Positions 25,833 through 35,740 of a DNA stretch of 64,000 nt are shown here, in pieces. The notes under the pieces were generated by a model. It made no database searches and was not told the DNA's origin. It was given only the letters and a program-made list of their open reading frames with translations. Source of the stretch: Sinorhizobium psoraleae. Its GTDB lineage: Bacteria > Pseudomonadota > Alphaproteobacteria > Rhizobiales > Rhizobiaceae. Position 1 is the first letter of the stretch; each line of letters opens with the position of its first letter. The translations under genes were made by a program, and so were the position numbers. Location: positions 565,798 through 629,797 of the forward strand of contig NZ_JABEKV010000002.1 in the NCBI RefSeq assembly GCF_013283645.1, read 5' to 3'.

Positions 25833-27632
25833 TCACTTTCCCTTGCCGCGGGGCTTGCCGCCGCCGGGGCGGCCGCCTGGTTTGCCGCCGCCCGGCTTAC
25901 CGCCACCGGGCTTGCCGCCGCGGGGACCGCTGGAGCGCTGACCGAAGGGCTTTCCGCCGGCCGGCTTGCCGCCTGCCGGCTTCCCACGAGACCGATCGCC
26001 AAAGGAGCGGTCTCCACCTTCACGGCCTTGGGGCCGATCTCCCTCGCTGCGGTTTGTCCGTGGCTTTCCGGACGCTGCACGACTGTCGCCTCCAGCGCGC
26101 GCCGAACGCTCGCTGCTTTCCCGACGGGGCGGGCGATCGCCGTGGTCCCGTGATTTCCGTTCCCCAGCATCGAAGGATCGGCGCCGCTCGAAGCCGCCTT
26201 CGCGCGAATCGTCCTTGCGGCCGACCGGTTCGCTGGCGCTGATCCAGTCCCCATCTTCACCCCCGCGCCTGACGGACGGCCGCGGAGCACGCTCCGGGCG
26301 GGCAGCGCCCTTGGCTGCCCCGCCTTTGCGGTCGGGGTCGAACTTTCCCGATGTCTTCGTCGCCAAGCCGTCCTTGGTTCGGCCATAGCGTTTTGTCTTC
26401 GGCGCGCCTTCCGGACGTTCGCGACGAGTCGGCTTCGCGGAAGCTTCCTCTTCCGCCGATTTCGGCTTCTTTTCGGCTACCGGTCGCGCACCCGGCGCCA
26501 TCCAGACATTGGCGGTGCGGCTGCGTTTCGCCGGTGCCCGGGCGGGACGGTCTGCGGACCTGCCGGCGGAACGCTCGCCTCGGTCGCGGGAGCGGCCTTC
26601 ATCGCGCCGCGTATCAAGGCGGGCAAGCGCACGCTCGCGCTTGTCCTCCGGCTTTTCTCGCCGTCCGGCGCGTTCCGTCTTGTCGGCATCCCCGCCAACC
26701 TCATCGTGATCATCCTTCTCGGCGGCGGGCTGGTCATTGTAGAGAGGCGCGTCGAAATTCGCCTTCGCATCCTCGATGAGGCGCGGACCGAGCTGATCCC
26801 TGAGCGTGCGGCCGCGAATTTCCTGAACATGGCCTTCCGGCAGGTCGCCCAACTGGAAGGGACCATAGGAAATGCGGATCAGTCGATTCACATCAAGGCC
26901 AAGCGCGCCGAGCACGTTCTTGATCTCTCGGTTCTTGCCTTCGCGCAGGCCCATGGTGATCCAGACGTTCGATCCCTGGACCCTGTCGAGCGTAGCCTCG
27001 ATCGCCCCGTAGAGGACGCCATCGACGGCGATGCCCTCCTTCAACCGGTCGAGCGCTTCCTGGTCGATCTCGCCATGGGCGCGGACGCGGTATCGACGCA
27101 GCCAGCCGGTCGAGGGCAGTTCGAGCACGCGAGCGAGGCCACCGTCGTTCGTCAGCAGCAGCAGGCCCTCGGTATTGATATCGAGGCGGCCGATCGAAAG
27201 CACGCGCGGCAATCCTTCCGGCAGTCTCTCGAAAACCGTCGGCCGGCCTTCCGGATCGGCATTGGTCGTCACCAGTCCGGCCGGCTTGTGATAAAGCCAG
27301 AGCCTCGTGCGTTCGATGCCGCGGATCGGATGACCGTCGACCTCTATGCTGTCGGCAAGCGTGGCGTTTACGACAGGCGTGTCGAGCACGACACCGTTGA
27401 GCTTGACGCGCCCTTCCATGATCATCCGCTCGACGTCGCGGCGGGAGGCAACGCCGGCGCGCGAGAGGATTTTCGAGATGCGCTGCGGCTCATCCGCACC
27501 GGGCGGCGCGCTTGCAGCCGGCCGAGCCTTGGCGGACCCGCTGGCGCCGGCCTTCTTGTCACCGGAACGAGGTTTCTTTTCCCGGCCGTTGGTCTTGCCG
27601 CCGGGCCGCGTGAACTTGTCTTTGGATGTCAT
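25833..27632 (-). CDS. rluB: Pseudouridine synthase (RluB/RsuA family) with long basic low-complexity tail
   Basis: This 599-residue protein has an S4 RNA-binding domain at about 50-95 (RISKILSRAGVASRRDVERM) and a RsuA/RluB catalytic domain to about 290. The catalytic Asp is D151 in IGRLDINTEGLLLL. It isomerises uridine in rRNA, probably 23S helix 90-type sites. About 300 residues follow with no folded domain: Arg/Lys/Asp/Ser-rich, then Gly-Gly-Lys-Pro repeats at the very end. A Lys/Gly/Ala-rich stretch of 48 residues also precedes the S4 domain. The tail doubles the family's usual length, keeps the GC-rich codon pattern, and has no stops. Gap of 72 bases to the divergent tadA. Confidence 0.93.
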   Translation of the reverse strand: MTSKDKFTRPGGKTNGREKKPRSGDKKAGASGSAKARPAASAPPGADEPQRISKILSRAGVASRRDVERMIMEGRVKLNGVVLDTPVVNATLADSIEVDGHPIRGIERTRLWLYHKPAGLVTTNADPEGRPTVFERLPEGLPRVLSIGRLDINTEGLLLLTNDGGLARVLELPSTGWLRRYRVRAHGEIDQEALDRLKEGIAVDGVLYGAIEATLDRVQGSNVWITMGLREGKNREIKNVLGALGLDVNRLIRISYGPFQLGDLPEGHVQEIRGRTLRDQLGPRLIEDAKANFDAPLYNDQPAAEKDDHDEVGGDADKTERAGRREKPEDKRERALARLDTRRDEGRSRDRGERSAGRSADRPARAPAKRSRTANVWMAPGARPVAEKKPKSAEEEASAKPTRRERPEGAPKTKRYGRTKDGLATKTSGKFDPDRKGGAAKGAARPERAPRPSVRRGGEDGDWISASEPVGRKDDSREGGFERRRSFDAGERKSRDHGDRPPRRESSERSARAGGDSRAASGKPRTNRSEGDRPQGREGGDRSFGDRSRGKPAGGKPAGGKPFGQRSSGPRGGKPGGGKPGGGKPGGRPGGGKPRGKGK

Positions 27633-27704
27633 TTGTGTTGCCTGCCTTTTGCGGCTGTCCTATCAGGTCAAGCGCCGTGGGTTAAGAGAAATTATTATCG
27701 AGCG

Positions 27705-28154
27705 ATGACGGATACGACGCGCTTCATGGATTCGGCCCTCGAAGAGGCCAGGAAAGCGGCGGCACGCGGCGAAGTGCCGATCGGCGCCGTCGTCGTGCTC
27801 GACGGCCGGATCGTCGCCGCCGCCGGAAACCGAACCCGCGAACTCAACGACATCACCGCTCATGCCGAAATCGAAGCGATCCGTCACGCTGCCGCCAGCG
27901 TCGGCACCGAACGGCTGACGGGAGCAGATCTCTACGTCACGCTGGAACCCTGCACCATGTGCGCGGCGGCGATCTCCTTCGCCCGAATACGCCGCCTTTA
28001 CTACGGTGCGGAGGACCCGAAGGGTGGCGCGGTCGACAGCGGCGTGAGATTCTATGCGTCGCCCACCTGCCATCACGTCCCGGATGTCTATTCCGGCCTC
28101 GCCGAGCGGGAAGCCGCCGATATCCTTCGCGATTTCTTTGCCGGCAAGCGTTAG
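27705..28154 (+). CDS. tadA: tRNA-specific adenosine deaminase
   Basis: This 149-residue zinc deaminase converts A34 to inosine in tRNA-Arg(ACG). Zinc and proton-shuttle residues are H53-A-E55 and the PCTMC motif with C83 and C86. ATG 27705 begins the conserved MTDTTRFMDSALEEARKAA. The open frame runs 1 kb upstream antisense to rluB and is not coding there. The TAG stop (28152-28154) is the first triplet of a repeat. Confidence 0.95.
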   Translation: MTDTTRFMDSALEEARKAAARGEVPIGAVVVLDGRIVAAAGNRTRELNDITAHAEIEAIRHAAASVGTERLTGADLYVTLEPCTMCAAAISFARIRRLYYGAEDPKGGAVDSGVRFYASPTCHHVPDVYSGLAEREAADILRDFFAGKR

Positions 28155-28256
28155 ATCATTTCATTGTTCCGTTGAAGCAATGCAATGAACTAACCCTTTG
28201 AAACTGCACAATTCCGGACGGAAAACCGTTAAACACTTTCCCTGGAATTGCTCTAA
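28152..28256. repeat. RIME-like intergenic repeat, copy 3 (best preserved)
   Basis: TAGATCATTTCATTG, an inverted copy of it, AACCCTTTGAAAC, AATTCCGGACGGAAA, ACCGTTAAAC and CCCTGGAATTGCTCTA follow in order. The left end supplies the TAG stop of tadA. It also lies between convergent genes (tadA and the GNAT gene) and may act as a bidirectional terminator. Confidence 0.8.
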
Positions 28257-28268
28257 TCGCCGCAGCGG

Positions 28269-28748
28269 TCAATTCTCGGCAAATGCCTTCAGCGCCGCCC
28301 CCGCGAGCCGGTAACGCTTCCATTCCGACATGGGCTCCGCGCCGATCGCCTCATAGACCCGGATGGCCGGCTCGTTCCAATCGAGAACGCTCCATTCGAA
28401 GCGACCGCAGCCTTCGGCCACGGCGGTACGCGCCAGATGCTTCAGAAGCAGCTTTCCAGCACCAGACCCGCGGTATTCAGGCGTGACATAAAGGTCTTCG
28501 AGATAGAGACCCTTGCGCGCCTGCCATGTGGAGTAGTTGTAGAACCAAATGGCGAAACCGGCAGGTATTCCGTCGACTTCGCAGATGATCGCACGGGTGA
28601 TGGCGTCCGGACCGAAAAGCGAAGCTTGCAAGCGTTCGACGGTCGCCTCGACCTCATGCTCCGCCTTTTCGTAGATCGCGAGTTCCGTGATGAAGCGCAG
28701 AATCGTTTCCGCATCTTCCGGGACAGCGTTGCGAATGCTGGCTGCCAT
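28269..28748 (-). CDS. GNAT-family N-acetyltransferase
   Basis: This 159-residue acetyltransferase has the acetyl-CoA binding loop in the segment LYVTPEYRGSGAGKLLLKHL (R/Q-x-x-G-x-G/A pattern) and the following ARTAVAEGCGRFEWSVLDWNEPAI block. The latter, with Asn before a helix, resembles diamine/spermidine acetyltransferases (SAT-like). The substrate cannot be fixed from sequence alone. ATG 28748 is four bases from the stop of the upstream lipoprotein gene, so the two are co-transcribed. Confidence 0.9.
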   Translation of the reverse strand: MAASIRNAVPEDAETILRFITELAIYEKAEHEVEATVERLQASLFGPDAITRAIICEVDGIPAGFAIWFYNYSTWQARKGLYLEDLYVTPEYRGSGAGKLLLKHLARTAVAEGCGRFEWSVLDWNEPAIRVYEAIGAEPMSEWKRYRLAGAALKAFAEN

Positions 28749-28751
28749 GGC

Positions 28752-29372
28752 TTAGAACGGCCACCACCATTTGCTGCCGCTGTTGGCGATCTGCGCCTCC
28801 TTCTTGCGGCGGCGCTCCTTCACCTTTTCCGGCTCGCCGAGATCCGCTTCGGCGCCCTCCGGAAGACGGCGGTATTCGATCGGCGGATCGCTCAAAAAAC
28901 GGCGCTTGTCCGAATACGCCCCCATCTCGAGCTTGCGGGCCTCCCGATAGGCCTCCTGCTGCTCCTTGGCCGAAAGACGGCGGCCATTGGCGCTCGCCTT
29001 CGCCAGCGGCGAGACATAGTTGGGATCGTTCTTGTTGGCCTCGGCCTCTTCGCGCAGGCGCTGGCGGACTTCCTCTGGCGACTCGACCCACTCCGGGTTG
29101 GCTTCGCGGCTTGCCAGCGACTTCTGCGGCTCGATCAAGGCAGTCTGCTGTCCTTGCGGCGGCAGCACGAGCGCCGGGCGGGGTTGATATTTGACCGGAT
29201 CGCGCTTCGGCGGGGCGAGGCTCACGGCGCTGCCGAGGTCGTCGAGCAGCTGTTCGCCGGCCGTCTTGTCCGTGCCGTAGGTTGGCCCGCCGATGCAGCC
29301 CGACAGCACCAGGCCGCCCGCCACGATGGCGGCAATGCTGGCAACAACTCGCAACTCTCGCGTCATTTCCAT
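28752..29372 (-). CDS. Hypothetical lipoprotein
   Basis: This 206-residue protein has a type II signal peptide with lipobox LSGC (lipidated C26 expected). The rest is Pro/Arg/Glu-rich, with a predicted long charged helix about residues 70-125 and a second from about 180, ending in the aromatic SKWWWPF. ATG 29372 follows GGAAGG at good spacing. It lies downstream of ileS and overlaps operon-like with the GNAT gene. I do not recognise a family; the conserved-looking aromatic C-terminus suggests a docking peptide. Rhizobial homologues are expected at the same site. Confidence 0.8.
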   Translation of the reverse strand: MEMTRELRVVASIAAIVAGGLVLSGCIGGPTYGTDKTAGEQLLDDLGSAVSLAPPKRDPVKYQPRPALVLPPQGQQTALIEPQKSLASREANPEWVESPEEVRQRLREEAEANKNDPNYVSPLAKASANGRRLSAKEQQEAYREARKLEMGAYSDKRRFLSDPPIEYRRLPEGAEADLGEPEKVKERRRKKEAQIANSGSKWWWPF

Positions 29373-29461
29373 GAATTTCCTTCCAGCCAGCCGCACATCA
29401 CATGCCGCGGCCACTCAACGCCCCTTGGCCGAAAAATCCGCCAAATTTCGGGCAGGGTTGT

Positions 29462-29495
29462 ACCGGATGAACGCGGCAAGCGCAATTCATCCGGT
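29462..29495. terminator. Inverted repeat between ileS and the lipoprotein gene
   Basis: ACCGGATGAA (29462-29471) pairs perfectly with TTCATCCGGT (29486-29495) over a 14-base loop. It lies just after the ileS stop on the minus strand. It has no T run in the ileS direction, so it may be an attenuator or an mRNA-stabilising stem rather than a full terminator. Confidence 0.45.
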
Positions 29496-29506
29496 AAAAC
29501 GATACG

Positions 29507-32416
29507 TTAAGGCTTGAAACCGAGTTCCCTCAGGGCTGCTGCATCGCGGGCGGAAACGTCCGGATAGAGCGGGTCGGACCCGACATCCCTAGTGATTCGC
29601 CAGGAGCGGGCGCACTTCTGGCCCTCGGCCAGTCTCGGCACGACACGGACCCTGGCAACCTCGGGCAAGGCGAAAGCATCGGCCGGTCCTTCGGAGCCGA
29701 CGATCTCGATCGCCGACGTGATGCAGATCTCGGCAAAGTCCTGACCCTCGAGCGCTTGGCGCAAATCGGCGTCCGCCACATGGACGACAGGCGCCGCTTC
29801 CAGCGACGAGCCGATGCGCTTGTCCTTGCGTTCGATTTCCAGTGCACCGGTCACGACCTTGCGGACCTCGCGGATCTTGCGCCACTTCTCGGCGAGCGCA
29901 TCGTTGCGCCACTCCGTCGGCACGGCCGGGAACTGCTCCAGATGCACCGAGAGGGCTTCCGGATTGCGCGAAAGCCAGGCTTCCTCGGCGGTGAAGGGCA
30001 GCATCGGCGCAAGCCAGGTCACCAGGCAATCGAACAGGGTGCGGATGACATGCAGCGCGGCGCGGCGACGGATGGAGGACGGTGCGTCGCAGTAGAGCGC
30101 GTCCTTGCGGATATCGAAATAGAAAGCCGACAGCTCGACATTCGAGAAATCGATGAGCGCACGGGCGATCCGCTTGAAGTCGAAGGCGTCGTAGCCTTCG
30201 CGCACCAACCGGTCGAGTTCGGCCAAGCGGTGCAGCATCAGCTGTTCGAGTTCCGGCATGTCGGACAGCGCGATCACCTCGCCCTTGTCATGCGCGAGCG
30301 TGCCGAGCATCCAGCGGACAGTGTTCCTGAGCTTGCGGTATGCGTCGATGTTGGTCTGGATGATGGTCTTGCCGAGACGCTGGTCTTCCCAGTAGTCCGT
30401 CGTCATCACCCAGAGGCGCAGGATGTCGGCACCGGCATCCTTCATCACCTCCTGCGGCGTGACGGTGTTGCCCTTCGACTTCGACATCTTCTCGCCCTTC
30501 TCATCCATGGTGAAGCCATGGGTGACGACGGCGTTGTAGGGCGCGCGGCCCCGCGTCGCGCAGCTTTCGAGCAACGACGAGTGGAACCAGCCGCGGTGCT
30601 GGTCGGAACCCTCGAGATAGACGTCGGCCGGCCATTTCAGGTCGGGCCGATCCTCCAGCGTGAAGGTGTGGGTCGAACCGGAATCGAACCAGACGTCGAG
30701 AATGTCCATGACCTGATGCCACTTGGCATGGTCATGATCGTTGCCGAGGAAACGCTCCTTGGCGCCTTCGGCAAACCAGGCATCGGCGCCCTCTTTCTCG
30801 AAGGCTTCGAGGATGCGCGCGTTGACGGCGTCGTCGATGAGGATTTCGCCCTGGTCGTCGGCAAAGATCGCGATCGGCACACCCCAGGCGCGCTGGCGCG
30901 AAAGCACCCAGTCGGGCCGCTGCTCGATCATCGCACGCAAGCGGTTCTGGCCGGCGCCGGGCACGAAGCGGGTGCCGTCGATCGCCTTCAAGGCGCGCGA
31001 GCGCAAGGTCGTGCCATCACCGAAGTCCTTGTCCATGTAGACAAACCACTGCGGCGTGTTGCGGAAGATGACCGGCTTCTTCGACCGCCAGGAATGCGGA
31101 TAGGAGTGCTTCAAGCGACCACGAGCAAAGAGCGCGTGGCGGGCAATCAACGCCTTGATCACGCGATCATTGGCGTCGCCCTTCTTGCCCTTGTCGTCGA
31201 TAACGCGACCTGCGCCGCCTTCCGCGTCCGGCCCGAAGCCCGGTGCATCGGTGGTGAAATAGCCGGCATCGTCGACCGTGAACGGGATCGCAGAGGAGAT
31301 GCCGCGCGCCTCGAGGGCCCGGGCGCTGTCCATCCAGGCATCAAAGTCTTCGCGGCCGTGGCCCGGTGCCGTGTGGACGAAGCCGGTGCCCGCATCGTCG
31401 GTCACGTGATCGCCGTCGAGCAGCGGCACATGGAAGGCATAGCCGCCGCCGAGACCGTGCAGCGGGTGGGCGCAAGTGACTGCCCCGAGCTCGTCCGCCT
31501 CGATATCGCGGACGAAATTGAACGTCACCTTCGCCTTGGCGGCCGATTCGTCAGCAAGACGCTTGGCGAAGATCAGCCTTTCGCCCGGCTGCGGGCCGTA
31601 GTCATTTTCGGCCGTCGCGACTTCATAGAGACCATAGGCATAACGGGACGAATAGGCGATCGCCCGGTTGCCGGGGATCGTCCAGGGCGTCGTGGTCCAG
31701 ATCACGACGAAGGCGCCCGCGAGTGCGTCCGGGCCTTCGATGACCGGGAACTTCACCCAGATCATGTCGCTTTCGACATCGGCATATTCGACCTCGGCCT
31801 CAGCAAGCGCCGTGCGCTCGACGACCGACCACATGACCGGCTTCGAACCGCGATAGAGCTGGCCGGCTTTGGCGATCTTCATCAATTCGCCGGCGATGCG
31901 GGCTTCCGCATGGAAGTTCATCGTCGTATACGGCCGCTCGAAATCACCTTCGATGCCAAGGCGCTTGAACTCCTCGGCCTGGACCTCGATCCAGCCGCTG
32001 GCGAAGTCACGGCACTCCTTGCGGAACTCGTTGACCGGGACCTCGTCCTTGTTCTTGCCCTTCTCGCGGTACTTTTCCTCGATCTTCCATTCGATCGGAA
32101 GGCCGTGGCAATCCCAACCCGGGACGTAATTGGCGTCGAAGCCACGCATCTGGAACGAGCGGTTGATCACGTCCTTGAGGATCTTGTTCAACGCATGGCC
32201 GATATGGATGTTGCCGTTGGCGTAGGGCGGGCCGTCATGCAGCACGAACTTCTCGCGCCCGGCAGCCGATGCCCGGAGTTTCTTGTAGAGGCCCATCTTC
32301 TGCCAACGGGCAACCGTTTCCGGCTCCTTCTGCGGCAGACCGGCGCGCATCGGAAACTCCGTCTGCGGCAGATAGAGGGTGGAAGAATAGTCGATCTTTT
32401 CAGCGGTCTCGGTCAT
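29507..32416 (-). CDS. ileS: Isoleucyl-tRNA synthetase
   Basis: This 969-residue class I synthetase charges tRNA-Ile. HIGH lies at 71-74 ([14 protein letters not shown]) and KMSKS at about 643-647. The large CP1 editing domain lies between ([16 protein letters not shown]), and the anticodon-binding domain follows. The C-terminus lacks a four-cysteine zinc finger such as E. coli has, which is common in alphaproteobacteria. ATG 32416 begins [10 protein letters not shown]. ribF lies upstream on the same strand, the same order as in many proteobacteria. Confidence 0.98.
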   Translation of the reverse strand: MTETAEKIDYSSTLYLPQTEFPMRAGLPQKEPETVARWQKMGLYKKLRASAAGREKFVLHDGPPYANGNIHIGHALNKILKDVINRSFQMRGFDANYVPGWDCHGLPIEWKIEEKYREKGKNKDEVPVNEFRKECRDFASGWIEVQAEEFKRLGIEGDFERPYTTMNFHAEARIAGELMKIAKAGQLYRGSKPVMWSVVERTALAEAEVEYADVESDMIWVKFPVIEGPDALAGAFVVIWTTTPWTIPGNRAIAYSSRYAYGLYEVATAENDYGPQPGERLIFAKRLADESAAKAKVTFNFVRDIEADELGAVTCAHPLHGLGGGYAFHVPLLDGDHVTDDAGTGFVHTAPGHGREDFDAWMDSARALEARGISSAIPFTVDDAGYFTTDAPGFGPDAEGGAGRVIDDKGKKGDANDRVIKALIARHALFARGRLKHSYPHSWRSKKPVIFRNTPQWFVYMDKDFGDGTTLRSRALKAIDGTRFVPGAGQNRLRAMIEQRPDWVLSRQRAWGVPIAIFADDQGEILIDDAVNARILEAFEKEGADAWFAEGAKERFLGNDHDHAKWHQVMDILDVWFDSGSTHTFTLEDRPDLKWPADVYLEGSDQHRGWFHSSLLESCATRGRAPYNAVVTHGFTMDEKGEKMSKSKGNTVTPQEVMKDAGADILRLWVMTTDYWEDQRLGKTIIQTNIDAYRKLRNTVRWMLGTLAHDKGEVIALSDMPELEQLMLHRLAELDRLVREGYDAFDFKRIARALIDFSNVELSAFYFDIRKDALYCDAPSSIRRRAALHVIRTLFDCLVTWLAPMLPFTAEEAWLSRNPEALSVHLEQFPAVPTEWRNDALAEKWRKIREVRKVVTGALEIERKDKRIGSSLEAAPVVHVADADLRQALEGQDFAEICITSAIEIVGSEGPADAFALPEVARVRVVPRLAEGQKCARSWRITRDVGSDPLYPDVSARDAAALRELGFKP

Positions 32417-32696
32417 GGTTTTCGCAATCGTCTTTTCCGCGCGGATCCGTCACGCATGCGGAAGGGTTCGGTCTTTCGAAGATGATGGGGGCGTTGAAAA
32501 CGCCAAAATCCCGGACCTTCCGGCGCTGCCTAGTGCGCGCGGAAAGCCGGGCCAATAATTCGCAGATCGATGATCGCTTGATGGTGCCGGATCATAGTGG
32601 CGGGTTCTTTAAGGCGTTTTCGGCCTTTTGAAAAGGTCCGCCAACGTCGCGCGGCCGAATTCTTTGACAGCGGAAAGGCAGCCTCTCCCGGAGCAG

Positions 32697-33680
32697 TCAG
32701 GAGAAATTGAGCCTTTGGTCGATCTCGCTCAGAGGGGAAACGCCGGCAAGAAGGCCTCGCGCCTCCTCGGCATCGCGCTTGATCTGTTCCATCAGCGGCT
32801 CCAGTCCATCGAACTTGAGTTCGTCGCGGAGATAGCCGAAGAAGGAAACGCTGCAGACTTCGCCATAGATGTCATCGGAGAAATCGAAAACGAAGGTCTC
32901 CAGCAGAGGTTCCCCGTCGCTGTCGACGGTCGGGCGGCGGCCGAAGCTTGCGACGCCGTCATAGAGAGTGCCGTCCGCCCGGCGGAACCGCACGGCGTAG
33001 ATTCCATTCCTAAGCTCCGCTTCCGGCTGCAGTCTCATATTGGCGGTCGGATAGCCGAGCGTGCGCCCGAGCCGCTTGCCGCCGATCACTTCCGCTTCGA
33101 CGAGATAACGGTAACCGAGGAGTCCCGCCGCATGCGAGACGTCCCCTTCCGCGAGCAAGGAACGAATGAAGCTCGACGAGATGACGGAAGCGTTTTCGTC
33201 GCGGAAGGCATCGACGAGCGTGACGCCAAAACCCTCCCGCTCACCAGCGGCCATCAGGAAGGCCGGGCCGCCTTCGCGCCCCTTGCCGAAATGGAAGTCG
33301 AAGCCGGTGACGACATGGGACGCATGCAGCCATTCCCGCAGGATCCGATGGATGAAATCGGACGCAGAAAGCTCGGAAAACGTCCGGTCGAAGGGATATT
33401 CGATGACGGCGCCAAAGCCCATGCCTTCGAGGATGCGAGCCTTGAGCGGCGCCGGCGTCAGGCGAAAGACCGGCGTGTCCGGCCTGAAGACCGTGCGTGG
33501 ATGCGGCTCGAAAGTCAGGACGAGCGCGGGAACGCCGCGTTTCGCCGCCTCATTCAGCGCCCGGTTCAACACCGACTGATGGCCGCGATGAACGCCATCG
33601 AAATTGCCGATCGCGATGACGCCGCCGCGCAGGCGCTCCGGAAGCGAATCACGGGTTTCGTTGCGATGAAAAACCGTCAT
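32697..33680 (-). CDS. ribF: Bifunctional riboflavin kinase / FMN adenylyltransferase
   Basis: This 327-residue enzyme makes FMN then FAD. The N-terminal FAD synthetase half has GNFDGVHRGHQSVL (the nucleotidyltransferase HxGH-like motif) and the ISSSFIRSLLAEGDV block. The C-terminal kinase half has GKRLGRTLGYPTANM, then the NGIYAV and GVASFGRRPTV strands. ATG 33680 is 13 bases downstream of the HAD gene stop. The upstream HAD gene and downstream ileS run in the same direction. No FMN riboswitch is visible in front of the operon. Confidence 0.96.
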   Translation of the reverse strand: MTVFHRNETRDSLPERLRGGVIAIGNFDGVHRGHQSVLNRALNEAAKRGVPALVLTFEPHPRTVFRPDTPVFRLTPAPLKARILEGMGFGAVIEYPFDRTFSELSASDFIHRILREWLHASHVVTGFDFHFGKGREGGPAFLMAAGEREGFGVTLVDAFRDENASVISSSFIRSLLAEGDVSHAAGLLGYRYLVEAEVIGGKRLGRTLGYPTANMRLQPEAELRNGIYAVRFRRADGTLYDGVASFGRRPTVDSDGEPLLETFVFDFSDDIYGEVCSVSFFGYLRDELKFDGLEPLMEQIKRDAEEARGLLAGVSPLSEIDQRLNFS

Positions 33681-33693
33681 GTCCGTCTTCCCG

Positions 33694-34542
33694 TCAGCCG
33701 AGCCGCGGCATCCACCACTTCGGCGCAGCCCCTTCCCTTTTCAGGAAGGCGGCGAGTTTCGCCTCGTCGGTGCGGCTCTCATGCATGTATTCCTGCGCAT
33801 GAATGCCTGCGCTGATATAAAGCAGGTCGAAACCCGCGTCCTGCGCGCCCTTCACGTCGGTCGGCATTCCATCGCCGATCGTGATGACGCGGGACAGGTC
33901 GAATGCGCCGCGCGTGGCCTTGGCTTCGGCCAAGGCGGCGCGGTAGATCGCGATATAGGGCTTGCCGGCAATGCGGGCCTCGCCTCCAAGCTCCTCATAG
34001 AGCTTGGCAATGGCACCGGCGCAGGGGATCAGCCGATGCCCGCGCTCGACGACGAGGTCGGGATTGGCGCAGATGAACGGGACCTTCCGTGTGGCGAGCC
34101 CCGTCAATGTCGCACGATAATGTTCCGGCGTTTCGGTTTCATCGTCATAAAAACCGGCGCAGACAATGGTCTCGGCATCCTCCGCAGCAACGATCTCTGT
34201 GCCGAGACCTTCGAGCAGCGGAAGATCGCGGTCGGCCCCGATGAAGAAGATCCGTTTCGCCGCGGCCGAGATCAACGCGCGGGTGACGTCTCCGGAGGTA
34301 ACGATACGGTCATAGGCCTCGTCGGGAACCCCAAGGCCGCGGATCTGCACCTTGACGCCCGGATGCGGCCGCGGCGAATTGGTAATCAGGACGACGGTCA
34401 GGCCTCGTGCCCGCGCCTCCGCAAGTGCTTCGCAAGCCGAAGCGAAGGCCTGGACGCCATTGTGAAGAACGCCCCAGACATCGCAGAGCACCACATCGTA
34501 TCGGCTGGTGATTTCCCGAAAACTGTTGATCCTTACGGCCAT
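33694..34542 (-). CDS. HAD-IIA family sugar-phosphatase-like protein (TIGR01459 type)
   Basis: This 282-residue protein has motif I DVWGVLHNG (nucleophile in CDVWGV), motif II TNSPRP, a Lys in AGKPYIAIY (motif III), and motif IV GDGMPTDVKGAQDAGFD. The order fits the NagD/HAD-IIA group; the subgroup found next to ribF in alphaproteobacteria is TIGR01459. The substrate is unknown. ATG 34542 follows GCGGGAAG; an in-frame TTG at 34557 is less likely. Thirteen bases separate it from ribF, so one transcript is expected and a role near flavin nucleotides is conceivable. Confidence 0.87.
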   Translation of the reverse strand: MAVRINSFREITSRYDVVLCDVWGVLHNGVQAFASACEALAEARARGLTVVLITNSPRPHPGVKVQIRGLGVPDEAYDRIVTSGDVTRALISAAAKRIFFIGADRDLPLLEGLGTEIVAAEDAETIVCAGFYDDETETPEHYRATLTGLATRKVPFICANPDLVVERGHRLIPCAGAIAKLYEELGGEARIAGKPYIAIYRAALAEAKATRGAFDLSRVITIGDGMPTDVKGAQDAGFDLLYISAGIHAQEYMHESRTDEAKLAAFLKREGAAPKWWMPRLG

Positions 34543-34729
34543 ATCGGCTTCCCGCAAACTCGGCTTCTCGGCTCACATCGCAAGGAAGGGCAAAGAATAC
34601 AAGTCTCGCGTTCAGAAAAACGCGGCGCTTCCCAAGAATTCGCCTGCACAATGTTGCCGGCAACTCAGAAAGACCTTCGCCGCCTCGGCAAAGAAGGGGC
34701 GGGCGTGAGGCCCGCCGGTATTTTCTCGT

Positions 34730-35556
34730 TCACGTCCGCTTCCCCTTGCCACCGTGCGAGACCCAATCATGCTTCTCCTGGGTGGCATCACGTGCCCAAC
34801 GGTAAAGCGCATCGTAAAGCGTCATTCCCGCTTCAAGCTGCTCCAGGTCGTCGGAGTACATCCGGGAAAGCCCCAGCGAGACGGCCAGAAGGCCGGCTGC
34901 TTCGGTTCGAGATCGTGCCTGTCAGTGTCCGCTCCACGCACGATCCGCGCGACATGTTCGAGAGCTGGGAAGGAAAGACCGAATTCCTTGACCATCGTAT
35001 CGAATGTGCAGTCCTCGTCGCGATGGCTCCAGAAGACGCCTTCGATATCGAAAGGTGTCGCGCCAAAACGCTCGCCGACGGCCGAGACTTCGGACGCCGT
35101 GACGTAGAGGAAGGTCGCACGCGGATCAACGAAACGGCGGATTAACCATGGGCAGGCAATGCGATCGATCTTCGGCCGGGACCGGGTGACCCACACGGAG
35201 CCGCCTGACGGATCGGCGTTCGGCAGGCGCGCGACCGGCACGAGCGGCAGCCCTGCCTCGCGCCATGCCTCGATACCGCCTTCCAAAATCTCCGCTGTTG
35301 CGCCCGCGTGCCGGAGCCAGGCTGCAACACCCTCGCTGAGCTTGCCGCCGTGCCGGCAGAGCACGACGACGTTTTGCCCACGGTAGAGCTCCGTCCATTG
35401 CTGGGCGCCCGCCTGGGCGCGATGGAAGGAGCCGGGTACGAGATAGGGATCGGCGGCGAGGTCGTCGTCATCGCGCACGTCGATGAGGACCGGTGCTTTC
35501 GCGGTTCCGAGAAGCCTGGCCAATTTGTCGGAAGAAATGGAGCTGAACGATGCCAT
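34730..35556 (-). pseudogene. Rhodanese-ChrB domain protein disrupted by a one-base frameshift
   Basis: The frame from ATG 35556 (preceded by AAAGGACG) codes for an N-terminal rhodanese domain (about 1-115, active-site Cys in VVVLCRHGGKLS). A ChrB-type C-terminal domain follows (SRPKIDRIACPWLIRRF, FDIEGVFWSHRDEDC). Near 34893, after EPKQPA, the frame changes to nonsense and stops at 34822. In the next frame the family-typical ending continues without a break to TGA 34730-34732: LLAVSLGLSRMYSDDLEQLE, then AGMTLYDALYRWARDATQEK. One missing base in the GGCCGGC run explains everything. Either the gene is a recent pseudogene or this is a sequence error. Intact relatives are linked to chromate resistance, but no chrA is adjacent. 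Confidence 0.85.
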
Positions 35557-35702
35557 CGTTTACGTCCTTTAGATGTTGCTATTGGACGCGAAATTCCGGC
35601 ATGACGCCTCGTGGGGCATTCGCTTACCCCATGTGATGGTTAAACCAAAAAAGCCCGCGGCGTGTCAACGATCATGGGCAGCAAAAAATCTCGCGTTCGA
35701 TC

Positions 35703-35734
35703 CTTGACTCATTTGGCGCACGGTCCTATCTCGG
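35703..35734 (+). promoter_or_regulatory. Sigma-32 (RpoH)-type heat-shock promoter of groESL
   Basis: CTTGAC at 35703-35708 and CCTATCTCGG at 35725-35734 are separated by 16 bases. This fits the alphaproteobacterial RpoH consensus CTTG(AA)-N17/18-CYTATNTNNG. It lies just upstream of the CIRCE operator. Confidence 0.8.
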
Positions 35735-35740
35735 CTGGCG

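Noticed and set aside
29756..32485. 909-codon open frame antisense to ileS
   Set aside because: A codon-bias shadow of ileS; the sense frame has complete catalytic motifs.
32417..32696. Possible leader regulation between ribF and ileS
   Set aside because: No T-box, riboswitch or attenuator stem is seen; T-boxes are not expected in this group.
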